Positions 25,815-34,237 of a DNA stretch of 55,380 bases are shown piece by piece. The stretch lies in the NCBI GenBank assembly GCA_963602355.1, contig CAVCIU010000006.1:1-55380 (forward strand). The letters are read 5' to 3'. The notes under the pieces are model-generated. The model did not search any database and was not told where the DNA came from. It saw only the letters and a list, made by a program, of their open reading frames with translations. Source of the DNA: UBA791 sp963602355 (GTDB lineage: Bacteria > Cyanobacteriota > Vampirovibrionia > Gastranaerophilales > Gastranaerophilaceae). Each line of letters begins with the position of its first letter. Positions within the stretch are counted from its first letter, which is position 1. Position numbers and translations under genes: made by a program.

Positions 25815-26471
25815 TTAGCAAATTTCAAAATAGTTTTTATTAGTTTTAATAAATCCCTCTTTTTGGAGTTTGCCTATCTCAGCAGACATTGCTGATCTTT
25901 CTACGCATAAATAATCTGCCAACTCTTGTCTATTATAAGGAATTTTAAAAGTTTTTGAATTATTCTGCATGGAGATTTTTGTAAGATAATTTAGAATTTT
26001 TTCTCTAGTTGTTCTTTTAGATAAACATTCTATTTTTTGATTTTGGCTTACATTTTTCATTGCTAAAATACTTAAAAGATTGTTTATTAAGACAAGGTGA
26101 TTTTGACATAAGTTTTTGCACGGAGTAGTAATTTTATGTGGATTTATAAATAAAATCAAACTATCTTGTGAAGCTTCGATACATATAGGCAAAGTCAAAT
26201 CACATAAAGAATAAGCCACACCAAAAAGTTGATTTTCACCAATTTGGGACAAAATCGAACGGTTGCCAAAATAATCATATTGAACTATTTGCAGTTCACC
26301 TTTTAATACAATTCCACTTTTGTCAATTTTGTCGCCATTTTGAAAAACTAATTGATTTTTCTTGTATTCATTAATTTTAAAATCTAAACATTTTAACATA
26401 GGAAGAATTTGAGAATTTTCTATTCCCTTAAACAAAATACATTTTTCAAGATTATTAATATACTCTTCCAT
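25815..26471 (-). CDS. Crp/Fnr-family regulator, probable HcpR-type regulator of hcp
   Basis: I place the start at 26471 (MEEYINNLEKC), preceded by AAGGG. The frame is open to 26498, but the longer form would overlap the palindrome at 26482-26497. The 218-residue protein has an N-terminal cyclic-nucleotide-binding-like beta barrel (VFQNGDKIDKSGIVLKGELQIV) and a C-terminal winged helix (YNRQELADYLCVERSAMSAEI). No Cys cluster for an Fe-S centre like Fnr is obvious at the N-terminus. It is divergent from hcp with a 16-bp palindrome between, the classic layout of HcpR or NO-responsive Crp-type activators of the hybrid-cluster protein. The ligand is unknown. Confidence 0.85.
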   Translation of the reverse strand: MEEYINNLEKCILFKGIENSQILPMLKCLDFKINEYKKNQLVFQNGDKIDKSGIVLKGELQIVQYDYFGNRSILSQIGENQLFGVAYSLCDLTLPICIEASQDSLILFINPHKITTPCKNLCQNHLVLINNLLSILAMKNVSQNQKIECLSKRTTREKILNYLTKISMQNNSKTFKIPYNRQELADYLCVERSAMSAEIGKLQKEGFIKTNKNYFEIC

Positions 26472-26481
26472 ATTACCCTTT

Positions 26482-26528
26482 TGTTGGATATCCAACATAC
26501 TTGTTTGTGAAATTAATATAAATTAAAT
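26482..26528 (+). promoter_or_regulatory. Palindromic operator and promoter between the Crp/Fnr gene and hcp
   Basis: TGTTGGATATCCAACA at 26482-26497 is a perfect 16-bp palindrome. Immediately downstream TTGTTT (26501-26506) and TAAATA (26523-26528) with a 16-base spacer can form the -35 and -10 of hcp. The palindrome would be centred about 45 bases before the start of transcription, close to the class II activator position. AAAGGAG precedes the hcp ATG. Confidence 0.6.
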
Positions 26529-26555
26529 ATTGGTAAAAGTAAAGGAGACTCAATT

Positions 26556-28094
26556 ATGGATAAAATGTTTTGTTTTCAATGTGAGCAAACTGCAAGAGGA
26601 ACAGGTTGCACTATTCAAGGAGTTTGTGGAAAACACTCTGACACAGCAAACCTTCAAGATATTTTAACAAGTTCTGCTATTAAATTTGCAAATTGCGTAA
26701 CTTACAGCAAAGAAAACGCAGATATTATCATTGAAGCATTATTTGCGACAATAACAAACGTGAACTTTGATAATGACTCAATCAAAGAATTAACTCAAAA
26801 TATCACGGAAATCACACCTTGCAGTAAAACTTTTGATATAAATTCTGTTTGGAATTGCAAAAATGAAGACGAGAGAAGTTTAAAATCACTAATCTTATTT
26901 GGCTTAAAAGGTATGGCAGCATACGCACATCACGCAAGAATTTTAAATTATGTAGATGAAGAAGTAGACAAATTCTTCTTTGAAGCATTACAAGCTATTT
27001 CAAAAGATTTATCGACAGATGAACTTTTACAACTTGTTTTAAAAACAGGTGAAATCAATCTAAAATGTATGGAGCTTTTAGATAAAGCAAATACCGAAAC
27101 TTATGGAAATCCTGTACCAACAAAAGTTTCAACAGAAATTGAAGCAGGACCTTTCATTGTTGTAACAGGACACGACTTGCATGATTTAGCATTATTACTT
27201 GAACAAACAAAAGATAAAGGCATAAATATTTATACACACGGTGAAATGTTACCTTGTCATGCGTACCCTGAACTAAAAAAATACCCTCATTTGAAAGGTA
27301 ATTTTGGTACTGCGTGGCAAAATCAACAAAAAGAATTTGAAAATATACCTGCGCCAATCTTATTTACAACAAACTGTATCATGCCTGTAAAAGACAGTTA
27401 CAAAGATAGAGTTTTCACAACCTCAGTTGTAAGATATCCAGAAATCGAACATATCGGCAAAGATAAAGATTTTTCACCAATTATCAAAAAAGCCCTAGAA
27501 CTAGGTGGCTACAAAGAACCTCAAAAAATGACAGGTATAAATGGCGGAAACACACTAACAGTTGGTTTCGGACACAACACAGTTTTATCAGTAGCAGATA
27601 AAGTTATTGATGCAGTGAAATCAGGTGATTTGAAACATATTTTCTTAGTTGGCGGTTGCGACGGTGCAAAAACTGGTCGTAATTATTACACAGAATTTGT
27701 AAAAGAAACACCGAAAGATACACTTGTTCTAACCTTAGCTTGCGGTAAATATAGATTTAACGATTTAGACTTAGGTGAAATAAATGGTATTCCACGTCTT
27801 TTAGATATGGGTCAATGTAACGATGCTTATTCTGCAATAAAAGTTGCAGTTGAATTATCAAAAGCGTTTAACTGTTCGGTTAATGAATTGCCGCTATCGT
27901 TAGTATTATCTTGGTACGAACAAAAAGCCGTTTGTATTCTATTAACCCTTTTATACCTAGGAATAGAAAACATAAAACTTGGTCCAACTCTGCCAGCATT
28001 TGTTTCACCGAATGTGTTAAATATTCTTGTAGAAAAATTTAAGATAAAACCTATTACAACCGCAAAAGATGATTTAAAAGAAATTCTTGGGTAA
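26556..28094 (+). CDS. hcp: Hybrid-cluster protein (hydroxylamine reductase)
   Basis: A 512-residue Hcp. The N-terminal CFQCEQTARGTGCTIQGVCG has the C-x2-C-x8-C-x5-C spacing of the 4Fe cluster ligands. Later ligands of the hybrid Fe-S-O cluster are visible: GHDLHDL, CHAYPELKKYPHLKGNFGTAWQ within the His/Glu region, GGCDGAKTGRNYY, LACGKYRFN and DMGQCNDAYSA. Hcp reduces hydroxylamine or NO in anaerobes and protects against nitrosative stress. It is a little shorter than the E. coli enzyme (about 550). It follows an AAAGGAG and is probably controlled by the divergent Crp/Fnr gene. A strong hairpin terminates it. Confidence 0.95.
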   Translation: MDKMFCFQCEQTARGTGCTIQGVCGKHSDTANLQDILTSSAIKFANCVTYSKENADIIIEALFATITNVNFDNDSIKELTQNITEITPCSKTFDINSVWNCKNEDERSLKSLILFGLKGMAAYAHHARILNYVDEEVDKFFFEALQAISKDLSTDELLQLVLKTGEINLKCMELLDKANTETYGNPVPTKVSTEIEAGPFIVVTGHDLHDLALLLEQTKDKGINIYTHGEMLPCHAYPELKKYPHLKGNFGTAWQNQQKEFENIPAPILFTTNCIMPVKDSYKDRVFTTSVVRYPEIEHIGKDKDFSPIIKKALELGGYKEPQKMTGINGGNTLTVGFGHNTVLSVADKVIDAVKSGDLKHIFLVGGCDGAKTGRNYYTEFVKETPKDTLVLTLACGKYRFNDLDLGEINGIPRLLDMGQCNDAYSAIKVAVELSKAFNCSVNELPLSLVLSWYEQKAVCILLTLLYLGIENIKLGPTLPAFVSPNVLNILVEKFKIKPITTAKDDLKEILG

Positions 28095-28099
28095 AAAGT

Positions 28100-28136
28100 A
28101 GAAGGCGCAAAATCAGAACCTGATTTTGCGCCTTCT
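28100..28136. terminator. Bidirectional terminator, 17-bp perfect stem with AAC loop
   Basis: Left arm agaaggcgcaaaatcag pairs perfectly with its complement 3' of an AAC loop. It lies between the convergent hcp and ybaK-like genes and belongs to the same GGCG-core hairpin family as the one at 23726. Confidence 0.8.
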
Positions 28137-28142
28137 TTAAAC

Positions 28143-28616
28143 CTATGCTGTAATCTCTTCAAAATCTACACGAATAATCTTTTGTATATCGTTTGGTGAA
28201 ACTTCTACCTGATATCCTATCTTACCTGCACTGAACATTATCGTATCAAAATTTAGTGCAGATTTATCAATAACTGTCTTAAAAAATTTTTTCATACCAA
28301 TTGGAGAACACCCACCGTGAATATATCCAGTCAAAGGCAAGAGTTCTTTACTCTTTAACATTTCAACTGATTTTTCTCCAACAGAATGCGCTGCCTTTTT
28401 AAGGTCTAATTCTTTTTCTACAGGTAACATGAATACATAATGATTGCCTGATTTTGCAACAGTTACAAGAGTTTTAAAAACTCTATTTGGATCTTGATTC
28501 AAAGCATGTGCAACTTCAGAGCCACTAATTGCATCAGTATCAGCGTAAGAATAATGATTGTAAGTAATTTTTGCTTTATCAAGCATTCTCATTACATTTG
28601 TTTTAAAATCACTCAT
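28143..28616 (-). CDS. ybaK: Cys-tRNA(Pro)/Cys-tRNA(Cys) deacylase (YbaK/EbsC)
   Basis: A 157-residue protein of the YbaK/ProX editing family. VFKTLVTVAKSGNHYVFMLPVEKELDLKKAA and GYIHGGCSPIGMKK (near residues 100-113) are the typical substrate-binding stretches. Family members hydrolyse Cys mischarged on tRNA(Pro) in trans. Length is normal. It follows the HELGH gene (28620-30248) with three bases between stop and start, so it is probably cotranscribed with it. The GGAAC upstream lies within that gene's end. Confidence 0.92.
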   Translation of the reverse strand: MSDFKTNVMRMLDKAKITYNHYSYADTDAISGSEVAHALNQDPNRVFKTLVTVAKSGNHYVFMLPVEKELDLKKAAHSVGEKSVEMLKSKELLPLTGYIHGGCSPIGMKKFFKTVIDKSALNFDTIMFSAGKIGYQVEVSPNDIQKIIRVDFEEITA

Positions 28617-28619
28617 TAT

Positions 28620-30248
28620 CTATGTTCCATAATATTCAATTGCATCTAAATCATCTTTCCAGTTCATAGCATCTTGAATTTTTGCTATTGTTTCTGGAAA
28701 ATATTGTTGCAAATATTGAGATCGAATACTTAATCCACAACTTTCATCAGCAAAAGAGTTTGTAATTGCATTTGTTTCTGCAACAACTTCTGATAAGCCA
28801 CCAAACTCACCGCCATAATGACCTTTTGCTTGCGTAAAGTATGAAACATGGTTGCGTTCTTCTTCTGAATGGAACTTGTTAAATGTTTCTCGTTCTTTTA
28901 AATATGTTTCTTTAATATCTTTATTGTCAGTGAACATTTTATTTTCACCCAAAAGTTTTTCTCTATAAGTCTTTTGGTTTTGAGCATCTTTTGCATGACC
29001 TAATTCGTGCAAGAAGACATACAAGTTATCCATAATAGCAATTTCTTTTGATACTGGACTAAAGCCTGCTTGATAAATACTATTTGTACTGTCCATTTTT
29101 CCGATATTTTGAACAGTTTCAAATAGTTCTTCACCAGAAACTTTCTTCAATAGATTTACTAAATCTTTTTTATTTCCTGTTAATTTCTCGTCAAAATTGA
29201 TAGAAGCTTCTCTATTATGGTGTAAATCTTTTACTGTAAGCTTTTTATCATCAGTTGTGATATCGTATTTATAACCATTTTTTGAAGAAATAAAGTGGTT
29301 ATCATCAACAACTTCAAAAGATTGAGATAACCCCATTAAAATTTTTCCGTTTTTATCGGTAATTTTATAATCAACAATTTTGTTACCTTGTGGGTCATTT
29401 TCATATAAGAATTGTGTTCTTGTGCCATTATTAGATTTAACATCACGTTTTATAGAAACAATTCCTGTCTTTTTGTCAATAGTAGCCTTTGAGGCTTGTT
29501 TTGTTTCGCCGTTTGGATAAACATACGTAACATCATACACACCTTTAACTTCAGAAGGTTTCAAAACTTCTTTTCTTAATAGATTTCCGTCTTTATCATT
29601 TTTCACAACAGTTTGTTCAAGAATATTGTATTTCATTTTTTCATAGTCATATTTTTTCTTAACTGTTGTAACCGTATTATTTCTGAAATCAATGTCTTTT
29701 TTGATATCAACATTTACATCACTCAAATCATATTCAGTTTTTGCTATCATATCAGTACTTTTAGCATCAAACTTGAATTTACCTTTATAACCACATTTTA
29801 GCGAAAATTCTTTTTTAGGTTCATATTCGTTTTGTTCAAATTCGTCTGGTTTTACACCTTTTGGCAATTTAGAAATAGCACTCAAAACTTTTTCGTTAAA
29901 TTTATCATCATTTAAGTCTTTACGCATACGGTAAACTCTTTTCATATCAGACATTGTAAAATCTGTATTATCTTTAAACGTGTTCACCGTATCAAAATCT
30001 AAAACTTTTGTAGCGCAAGAAATTTTAAAATCGTTAACCTCTTTTTCAGAAAATCTTGGTTTACCTTCTGCGTTTTTCATATTCGCAACGAGTGTTTCAG
30101 CATCTTTTTCAGTCGGTTTAGTAACATATTTTTTAGAAGACACAAAAACATCTTGAATTGGTTCATTCAAGTTTGCAAGAGGTTTATTTTTGTTTTCTTT
30201 TATAGGATTAAAACTAGGTAGCCCTACTTTAATGCCGCCTATATTCAT
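28620..30248 (-). CDS. Putative zinc metalloprotease-like protein (HELGH motif), unknown family
   Basis: A 542-residue protein without signal peptide or membrane helix. Near residue 412 it has YVFLHELGHAKDAQN, an HExxH zinc motif, and about 75 residues later GGLSEVVAETNAI, a fitting position for the third ligand Glu of a gluzincin. The N-terminus (MNIGGIKVGLPSFNPI) and first 160 residues are charged and helical. Residues about 160-350 look like repeated strands with short motifs (VYPNGETKQA, KNGKILMGLSQSF, YKYDITTD) reminiscent of YD/RHS-type strands. AAGGAAT precedes the ATG. Substrate unknown; an effector role or a structural protein that kept a protease domain are both possible. Confidence 0.68.
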   Translation of the reverse strand: MNIGGIKVGLPSFNPIKENKNKPLANLNEPIQDVFVSSKKYVTKPTEKDAETLVANMKNAEGKPRFSEKEVNDFKISCATKVLDFDTVNTFKDNTDFTMSDMKRVYRMRKDLNDDKFNEKVLSAISKLPKGVKPDEFEQNEYEPKKEFSLKCGYKGKFKFDAKSTDMIAKTEYDLSDVNVDIKKDIDFRNNTVTTVKKKYDYEKMKYNILEQTVVKNDKDGNLLRKEVLKPSEVKGVYDVTYVYPNGETKQASKATIDKKTGIVSIKRDVKSNNGTRTQFLYENDPQGNKIVDYKITDKNGKILMGLSQSFEVVDDNHFISSKNGYKYDITTDDKKLTVKDLHHNREASINFDEKLTGNKKDLVNLLKKVSGEELFETVQNIGKMDSTNSIYQAGFSPVSKEIAIMDNLYVFLHELGHAKDAQNQKTYREKLLGENKMFTDNKDIKETYLKERETFNKFHSEEERNHVSYFTQAKGHYGGEFGGLSEVVAETNAITNSFADESCGLSIRSQYLQQYFPETIAKIQDAMNWKDDLDAIEYYGT

Positions 30249-30332
30249 GAATATTCCTTTAAAACACTACATGAGTATAAACGTATCTAAATAAAAAATA
30301 TTGCCATTTAGAGCAGAAATGTAACAATAAAT

Positions 30333-30824
30333 TTAACCTTCGTGTAAAACAACATTGCCTGTTTTCAAAGTTTCTTTTACATCAATAACTCTTTGGTTTG
30401 AACTTCCAACCCAATGAAGGTTATTATCATTCAATTTTTGAACAAATTCGCCGTCAATTAGAACATCTAAGTTTTCAATGCCTTCTAAATCACGAACTTG
30501 TTCCCATTTATAACCTGTATATAGCCAAATAGTTTTTTCTGGAAGTTCTTCTCTAATCTTTTTAGCCAATCTAAAAACTTCTGAACGATTGTTAGGGAAC
30601 AATGGATCACCACCACTGAAAGTTATGCCTGCGATACAAGGGTTTGATAAAGCTTCAAAAAGTTCATCTTCTGCCTCTTTGTCAAAAGGTAAACCACCTT
30701 TTTCGTCCCACGTAATTGGATTTTGACAACCTTTGCACTTGTGATTACAGCCTGCAACCCAAAGTACAGTTCTTAAACCGTCTCCATTTAGCATATCTTC
30801 TTTTGTTATGTTGTGGTAATTCAT
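30333..30824 (-). CDS. nrdG: Anaerobic ribonucleotide reductase activating protein
   Basis: A 163-residue radical SAM protein. CNHKCKGC near residues 26-33 is the C-x3-C-x2-C 4Fe-4S motif, and the N-terminal NGDGLRTVLWVAG is family-typical, as is GITFSGGDPLF. It makes the glycyl radical in NrdD by reductive cleavage of S-adenosylmethionine. It follows nrdD on the same strand after a 169-base gap that contains a long imperfect hairpin, which may adjust the ratio of the two proteins. Confidence 0.95.
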   Translation of the reverse strand: MNYHNITKEDMLNGDGLRTVLWVAGCNHKCKGCQNPITWDEKGGLPFDKEAEDELFEALSNPCIAGITFSGGDPLFPNNRSEVFRLAKKIREELPEKTIWLYTGYKWEQVRDLEGIENLDVLIDGEFVQKLNDNNLHWVGSSNQRVIDVKETLKTGNVVLHEG

Positions 30825-30900
30825 ATTAATTTTCTTTTAAATTGTTATTAATCTTTAGTAGAAATCCACACTTTTTAGAGTGCCACTTCCACCCTCGCGA

Positions 30901-30996
30901 TAGACGCAACCGTTCACAATTAAAACGAAAACTCCTATCGTTTCCGTTTATAATTGTTCACCTTTCGCTTCGCTCATTGCTCTGCTCGGGTGTCTA
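30901..30996. repeat. Imperfect inverted repeat between nrdD and nrdG, up to the nrdD stop
   Basis: The core 30916-30957 pairs acaatta-aaacg with cgttt-a-taattgt, and the inner acgaaaac with gttt-c-cgt, leaving a small loop. Outside it, tagac...ccg at 30901-30912 resembles the complement of cgggtgtcta at 30987-30996. The element is more GC-rich than the surrounding gap. It could be an attenuator or processing site, or a small REP/MITE-like insertion. Confidence 0.5.
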
Positions 30997-33246
30997 CATA
31001 CTTACTCTGTCTTTGATTTCTTCCATTTTTGCTTCATTCAAACGAGTGTCGCCTTTTACTCTTGAGTAAGATAAGTAACCGTTCATTCTGTCGATTTTTG
31101 TAAGGTTTTTGCTACCACATTTTGGACATACGTCCATATTTAATTCTTCATGACCGCAATCATCACAGTAAGAAAGTGATAGGTTTACACCCTCATAAAA
31201 ACCTTTATCCATAGCTCTTTTAATCAATGTTTTGATAGCATCAGTATTATAAGAAATTGGATATTTTACGTATTGGATTTTACCACCGTTCAACAATTCC
31301 CAGAAACGACCTTCTAAATCTTGTTTTTGTAAAGGTCCAATTTGTTCTGTAACGTGGCAGTGGAAACTGTTTGATACATAACCTCTGTCAGAAACTTTGT
31401 CTACAACACCGAATTTTTTACGGAATTGTTTGATTTGTAAACCACAAAGATTTTCTGCAGGAGTACCATAGATTGCATATAAGTTACCGTCTTCTTCTTT
31501 GAATTGGTTAACTTTCTTGTTAATGTATTCCATAACTTCTAAAGCGAATGCACCATCTTCAACAAGAGATTTACCATTGTGTAATTCTTGTAATTCATTC
31601 AATGCAGTGATACCGAATGATGCAGTTGAAGATTTTAACACAGGTTTAATTTTGTCATGTAAACCTAAGTGTCCACCGTAGAAACCACCTTCGCAGAATG
31701 CAAGAGGGTTAATTGATGCTCTCATTTCGCCAAGATAATCATAAGTACGTTTGTGTAAGTTTCTAATCATTTCCATATAGTAATCAAGAACTTCATAGAA
31801 ATCTTTACCTTCTTTTTTAGCCTTAGCATAAATCATTGGTAAGTGTAAGCTGATAGCACCGATGTTAAATCTACCAACAAATACTGGTACATCATTTTCA
31901 TCAGCAGGTTTCATACCGCCTCTTTCATACCAAGGTGAAAGGAATGCTCTGCAACCCATTGGTGAAATAACTTTTTTGTATTTTTTGTACATACTAGCGA
32001 TATAACCTTCACCAGTCATTGACAACCAGTCTGGGTACATAGCTTTTTTAGAACATTCAACACCAACATTGAATAAATCTTCTAATTCACCACCTTGACC
32101 GTGTAAGTTTTCGTCATATAAGAAGACGATTTTAGGGAATAATACAGGTTTTTTGTTACCTTTTTTACCTTGACCTTCTTCTCTTACTTTTAACATCATT
32201 TTTGATGCCATTTTTTCAAATCTTTCAGTACCTAAGCCCATTGACATTGTGATAAATGGATAATCACCACGGCTTGATGCTACTGTGTTGAATTTGTATT
32301 CCCAACCTTGGAAACCATCGTGGAAATCTCTTTCAACATCTTTGTAAGCTTCTTCATCAGCTTTTTCAGGGCTTACACCCATATCAATGTATCTTTGGTA
32401 ATTTTTGTCAAATGTTTTTTGAGCGAATGGTGCTAAAATTTTATCAACTTCTGGAACTGTAAAACCACCATATTGTTGACTTGCAGCAGCCATAACAATA
32501 TCACCAATAACATCAAAAGCAACTTCTAATGTTTTTGGTTCGTTGTACCAAAGGTTACCCATTTCAAAGCCACCTTTTAATACATTTGCAACATCGAATA
32601 AACAACAGTTCATAGTATCACGTCTTGCAGACATATCGTGAATGTAAATGTAGCCATCACGAGTTGCTTGCAATTCTGGAACTGTTAAGAAGAATTTTTT
32701 GTATAATTCTTTGTTTAATTGGTTGAAAATTAAAGAACGTTTTGTTGAAACTAAAGCTGAATCAGCATTTGAGTTTTCTTTATCTCCAATATACATAATT
32801 TTTTGGCTTTCTTGATAAACTTTATCAAGCATGTTTACGAAATCAATTTTGTAATCTCTATAATTTCTGTAACTTTTAGCAACTCTTGGATTAACTGCTT
32901 CAAGAGCATTTTCTACGATGCAGTGCATTTTGAAAATTTCAATTTCATTTTGGCGAGTTTCAACAACACTCCAGTTTACATAGTTGCATAATTGTTCAAT
33001 TTCTTTATCAGTAAAATCTACAAGCATTCTAGCTGCAGATTTTTTAACAGCTTTAACAACTTTATCAATGTTGTAATCTTCTAATGTACCGTCTTTCTTA
33101 ATGATTTTAACGTTATTAACAGCAATCTTTGAAGTAAAAGCTTTAAGATTTTTCACTGAACTTAAAGATGCTGGTTTTGTTACGTTAGAATTTAAAGTAA
33201 CATTTTCATTAATCTTTACAACATTTCCGTTTTCTAAATGTGGCAT
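30994..33246 (-). CDS. nrdD: Anaerobic (class III) ribonucleoside-triphosphate reductase
   Basis: A 750-residue glycyl-radical enzyme that reduces ribonucleotides to deoxyribonucleotides without oxygen. An ATP-cone lies at about residues 47-135 (KKDGTLEDYNIDKVVKAV). The catalytic domain includes GRFNIGAISLHLPMIY. Near the C-terminus CDDCGHEELNMDVCPKCGSKN is the four-Cys zinc site, and RMNGYLSYSR near 720 carries the radical Gly. AAGGAG precedes the ATG. NrdG lies downstream. Together with Hcp and FeoB it points to an anaerobic life style. No class I or II reductase is in the window. Confidence 0.96.
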   Translation of the reverse strand: MPHLENGNVVKINENVTLNSNVTKPASLSSVKNLKAFTSKIAVNNVKIIKKDGTLEDYNIDKVVKAVKKSAARMLVDFTDKEIEQLCNYVNWSVVETRQNEIEIFKMHCIVENALEAVNPRVAKSYRNYRDYKIDFVNMLDKVYQESQKIMYIGDKENSNADSALVSTKRSLIFNQLNKELYKKFFLTVPELQATRDGYIYIHDMSARRDTMNCCLFDVANVLKGGFEMGNLWYNEPKTLEVAFDVIGDIVMAAASQQYGGFTVPEVDKILAPFAQKTFDKNYQRYIDMGVSPEKADEEAYKDVERDFHDGFQGWEYKFNTVASSRGDYPFITMSMGLGTERFEKMASKMMLKVREEGQGKKGNKKPVLFPKIVFLYDENLHGQGGELEDLFNVGVECSKKAMYPDWLSMTGEGYIASMYKKYKKVISPMGCRAFLSPWYERGGMKPADENDVPVFVGRFNIGAISLHLPMIYAKAKKEGKDFYEVLDYYMEMIRNLHKRTYDYLGEMRASINPLAFCEGGFYGGHLGLHDKIKPVLKSSTASFGITALNELQELHNGKSLVEDGAFALEVMEYINKKVNQFKEEDGNLYAIYGTPAENLCGLQIKQFRKKFGVVDKVSDRGYVSNSFHCHVTEQIGPLQKQDLEGRFWELLNGGKIQYVKYPISYNTDAIKTLIKRAMDKGFYEGVNLSLSYCDDCGHEELNMDVCPKCGSKNLTKIDRMNGYLSYSRVKGDTRLNEAKMEEIKDRVSM

Positions 33247-33831
33247 TTAATAATCTCCTTTTTTGTTAAAAAGGCAGAAATAGGATAAAATTATTATGCT
33301 TTTGTTCCGATTCCCAAATTCCTGTCCCGAGGTCTAATTTTCTTAAATAAGTCGCCGATTTTTTCGGTATTTTAACGAGCATGTCTTAGCTCATGTTTCT
33401 TTCTTATTTGTTATATTATTATACATTAAATTTCAAAGGCATGGAATAAATATTTAACAAAAATAATCCATTTAATTTATAAAAATAGTCCAAAAGATTA
33501 ATCTTTAAATGGTTTAGTCGAAGTATACAATTCGTTATGTAATTTTACATAGATTAACTAAAATTAATTAAAATTTACATAGCCAAAATGTTAGAAAAAT
33601 TAACAATTTCGGGTTAATCAAGACTGACAAGGATTTTAAAATTTAGAGCTGAAAATTCATAAAAAACATGGGTTAATATTTAAAATTAAAAACGTAAAAA
33701 TCATGGCAAGCTTTGTTAAAAATTTCATGATTATTACAAGGTTGCAAAAATTAAAAAAATAAAAATACCGTTCTCATCTCTGGCACACTCAATAAAAAAA
33801 GATAATCTTTCGATTATCTTTCTTTAAAAAT

Positions 33832-33872
33832 ATGCCTGCCGCGATTCGAATGCGGGACCCTCGGCTTAGAAG
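33832..33872 (-). pseudogene. Partial tRNA-Arg copy (3' half, anticodon loop to acceptor)
   Basis: These 41 bases match 35678-35718 of the intact tRNA-Arg at 38 positions. The match begins at the acceptor 3' end and stops in the anticodon loop. The hairpin just before it (33797-33822) matches the terminator 3' of the real tRNA, and upstream flanking bases are similar as well. The 5' half of the tRNA is absent. This is the shape expected of an att site left by a tRNA-targeting integrase. Confidence 0.75.
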
Positions 33873-34192
33873 TAGTTAAAAGCCCATTTTACAAGAGTTT
33901 TCAGGCTTTATCATAATTTGTCAGAAGTTATTATTTTTATTACTTTCGGACTTGCTTCTTCTCTCAACTTTTACCCCCTTTTGTCAATCTTTATCAGGTT
34001 TTTGTAAGAAGTTTGTAGTAATAATGTGGTAAAAGCTAAAAATTCTACAAGCCCCCATACCCTATAGGAGGAAGATTGAACTTTTATCTGTTTTCAAGAG
34101 CTAGAAAAACTCCTAACTAAATTTTGAAAATTGAAAGTTTACAGAAGGTAAATTCTTTATTGCAGAAATGATAAACTATAATAAAAGTATGC

Positions 34193-34198
34193 TATAAT
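34193..34198 (+). promoter_or_regulatory. Extended -10 promoter and possible operator of the Fic gene
   Basis: TGC-TATAAT (34190-34198) is a good extended -10; no -35 with normal spacing is evident. Two imperfect inverted repeats flank it: gtttac-agaag-gtaaat near 34137-34152 and tttacct-aaaata-aggataaa near 34212-34232. These could be binding sites for a repressor, perhaps the Fic protein's own winged-helix domain. AAGGATAA precedes the ATG. Confidence 0.45.
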
Positions 34199-34237
34199 AT
34201 AGGAAAAGCAGTTTACCTAAAATAAGGATAAATTATA

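Larger units (their letters stand above)
33247..34237. other. 991-bp gap: nrdD leader, AT-rich DNA, tRNA remnant, Fic promoter
   Basis: No convincing gene is present. 33247-33420 is the nrdD upstream region with small hairpins (ACCGA/TCGG around a run of A; ATGAGC/GCTCGT) that might form a leader structure but match no riboswitch I know. 33420-33770 is very AT-rich with nothing recognised. 33797-33822 is a hairpin aaaagataatc/gattatctt of the type found after tRNAs here, and 33832-33872 a tRNA-Arg 3'-half remnant. 34193-34198 is a TATAAT for the Fic gene. Confidence 0.5.

Noticed and set aside
33247..33420. Known riboswitch or NrdR boxes before nrdD
   Set aside because: Only weak hairpins are present; no cobalamin, SAM or similar core and no clear NrdR box pair are visible.
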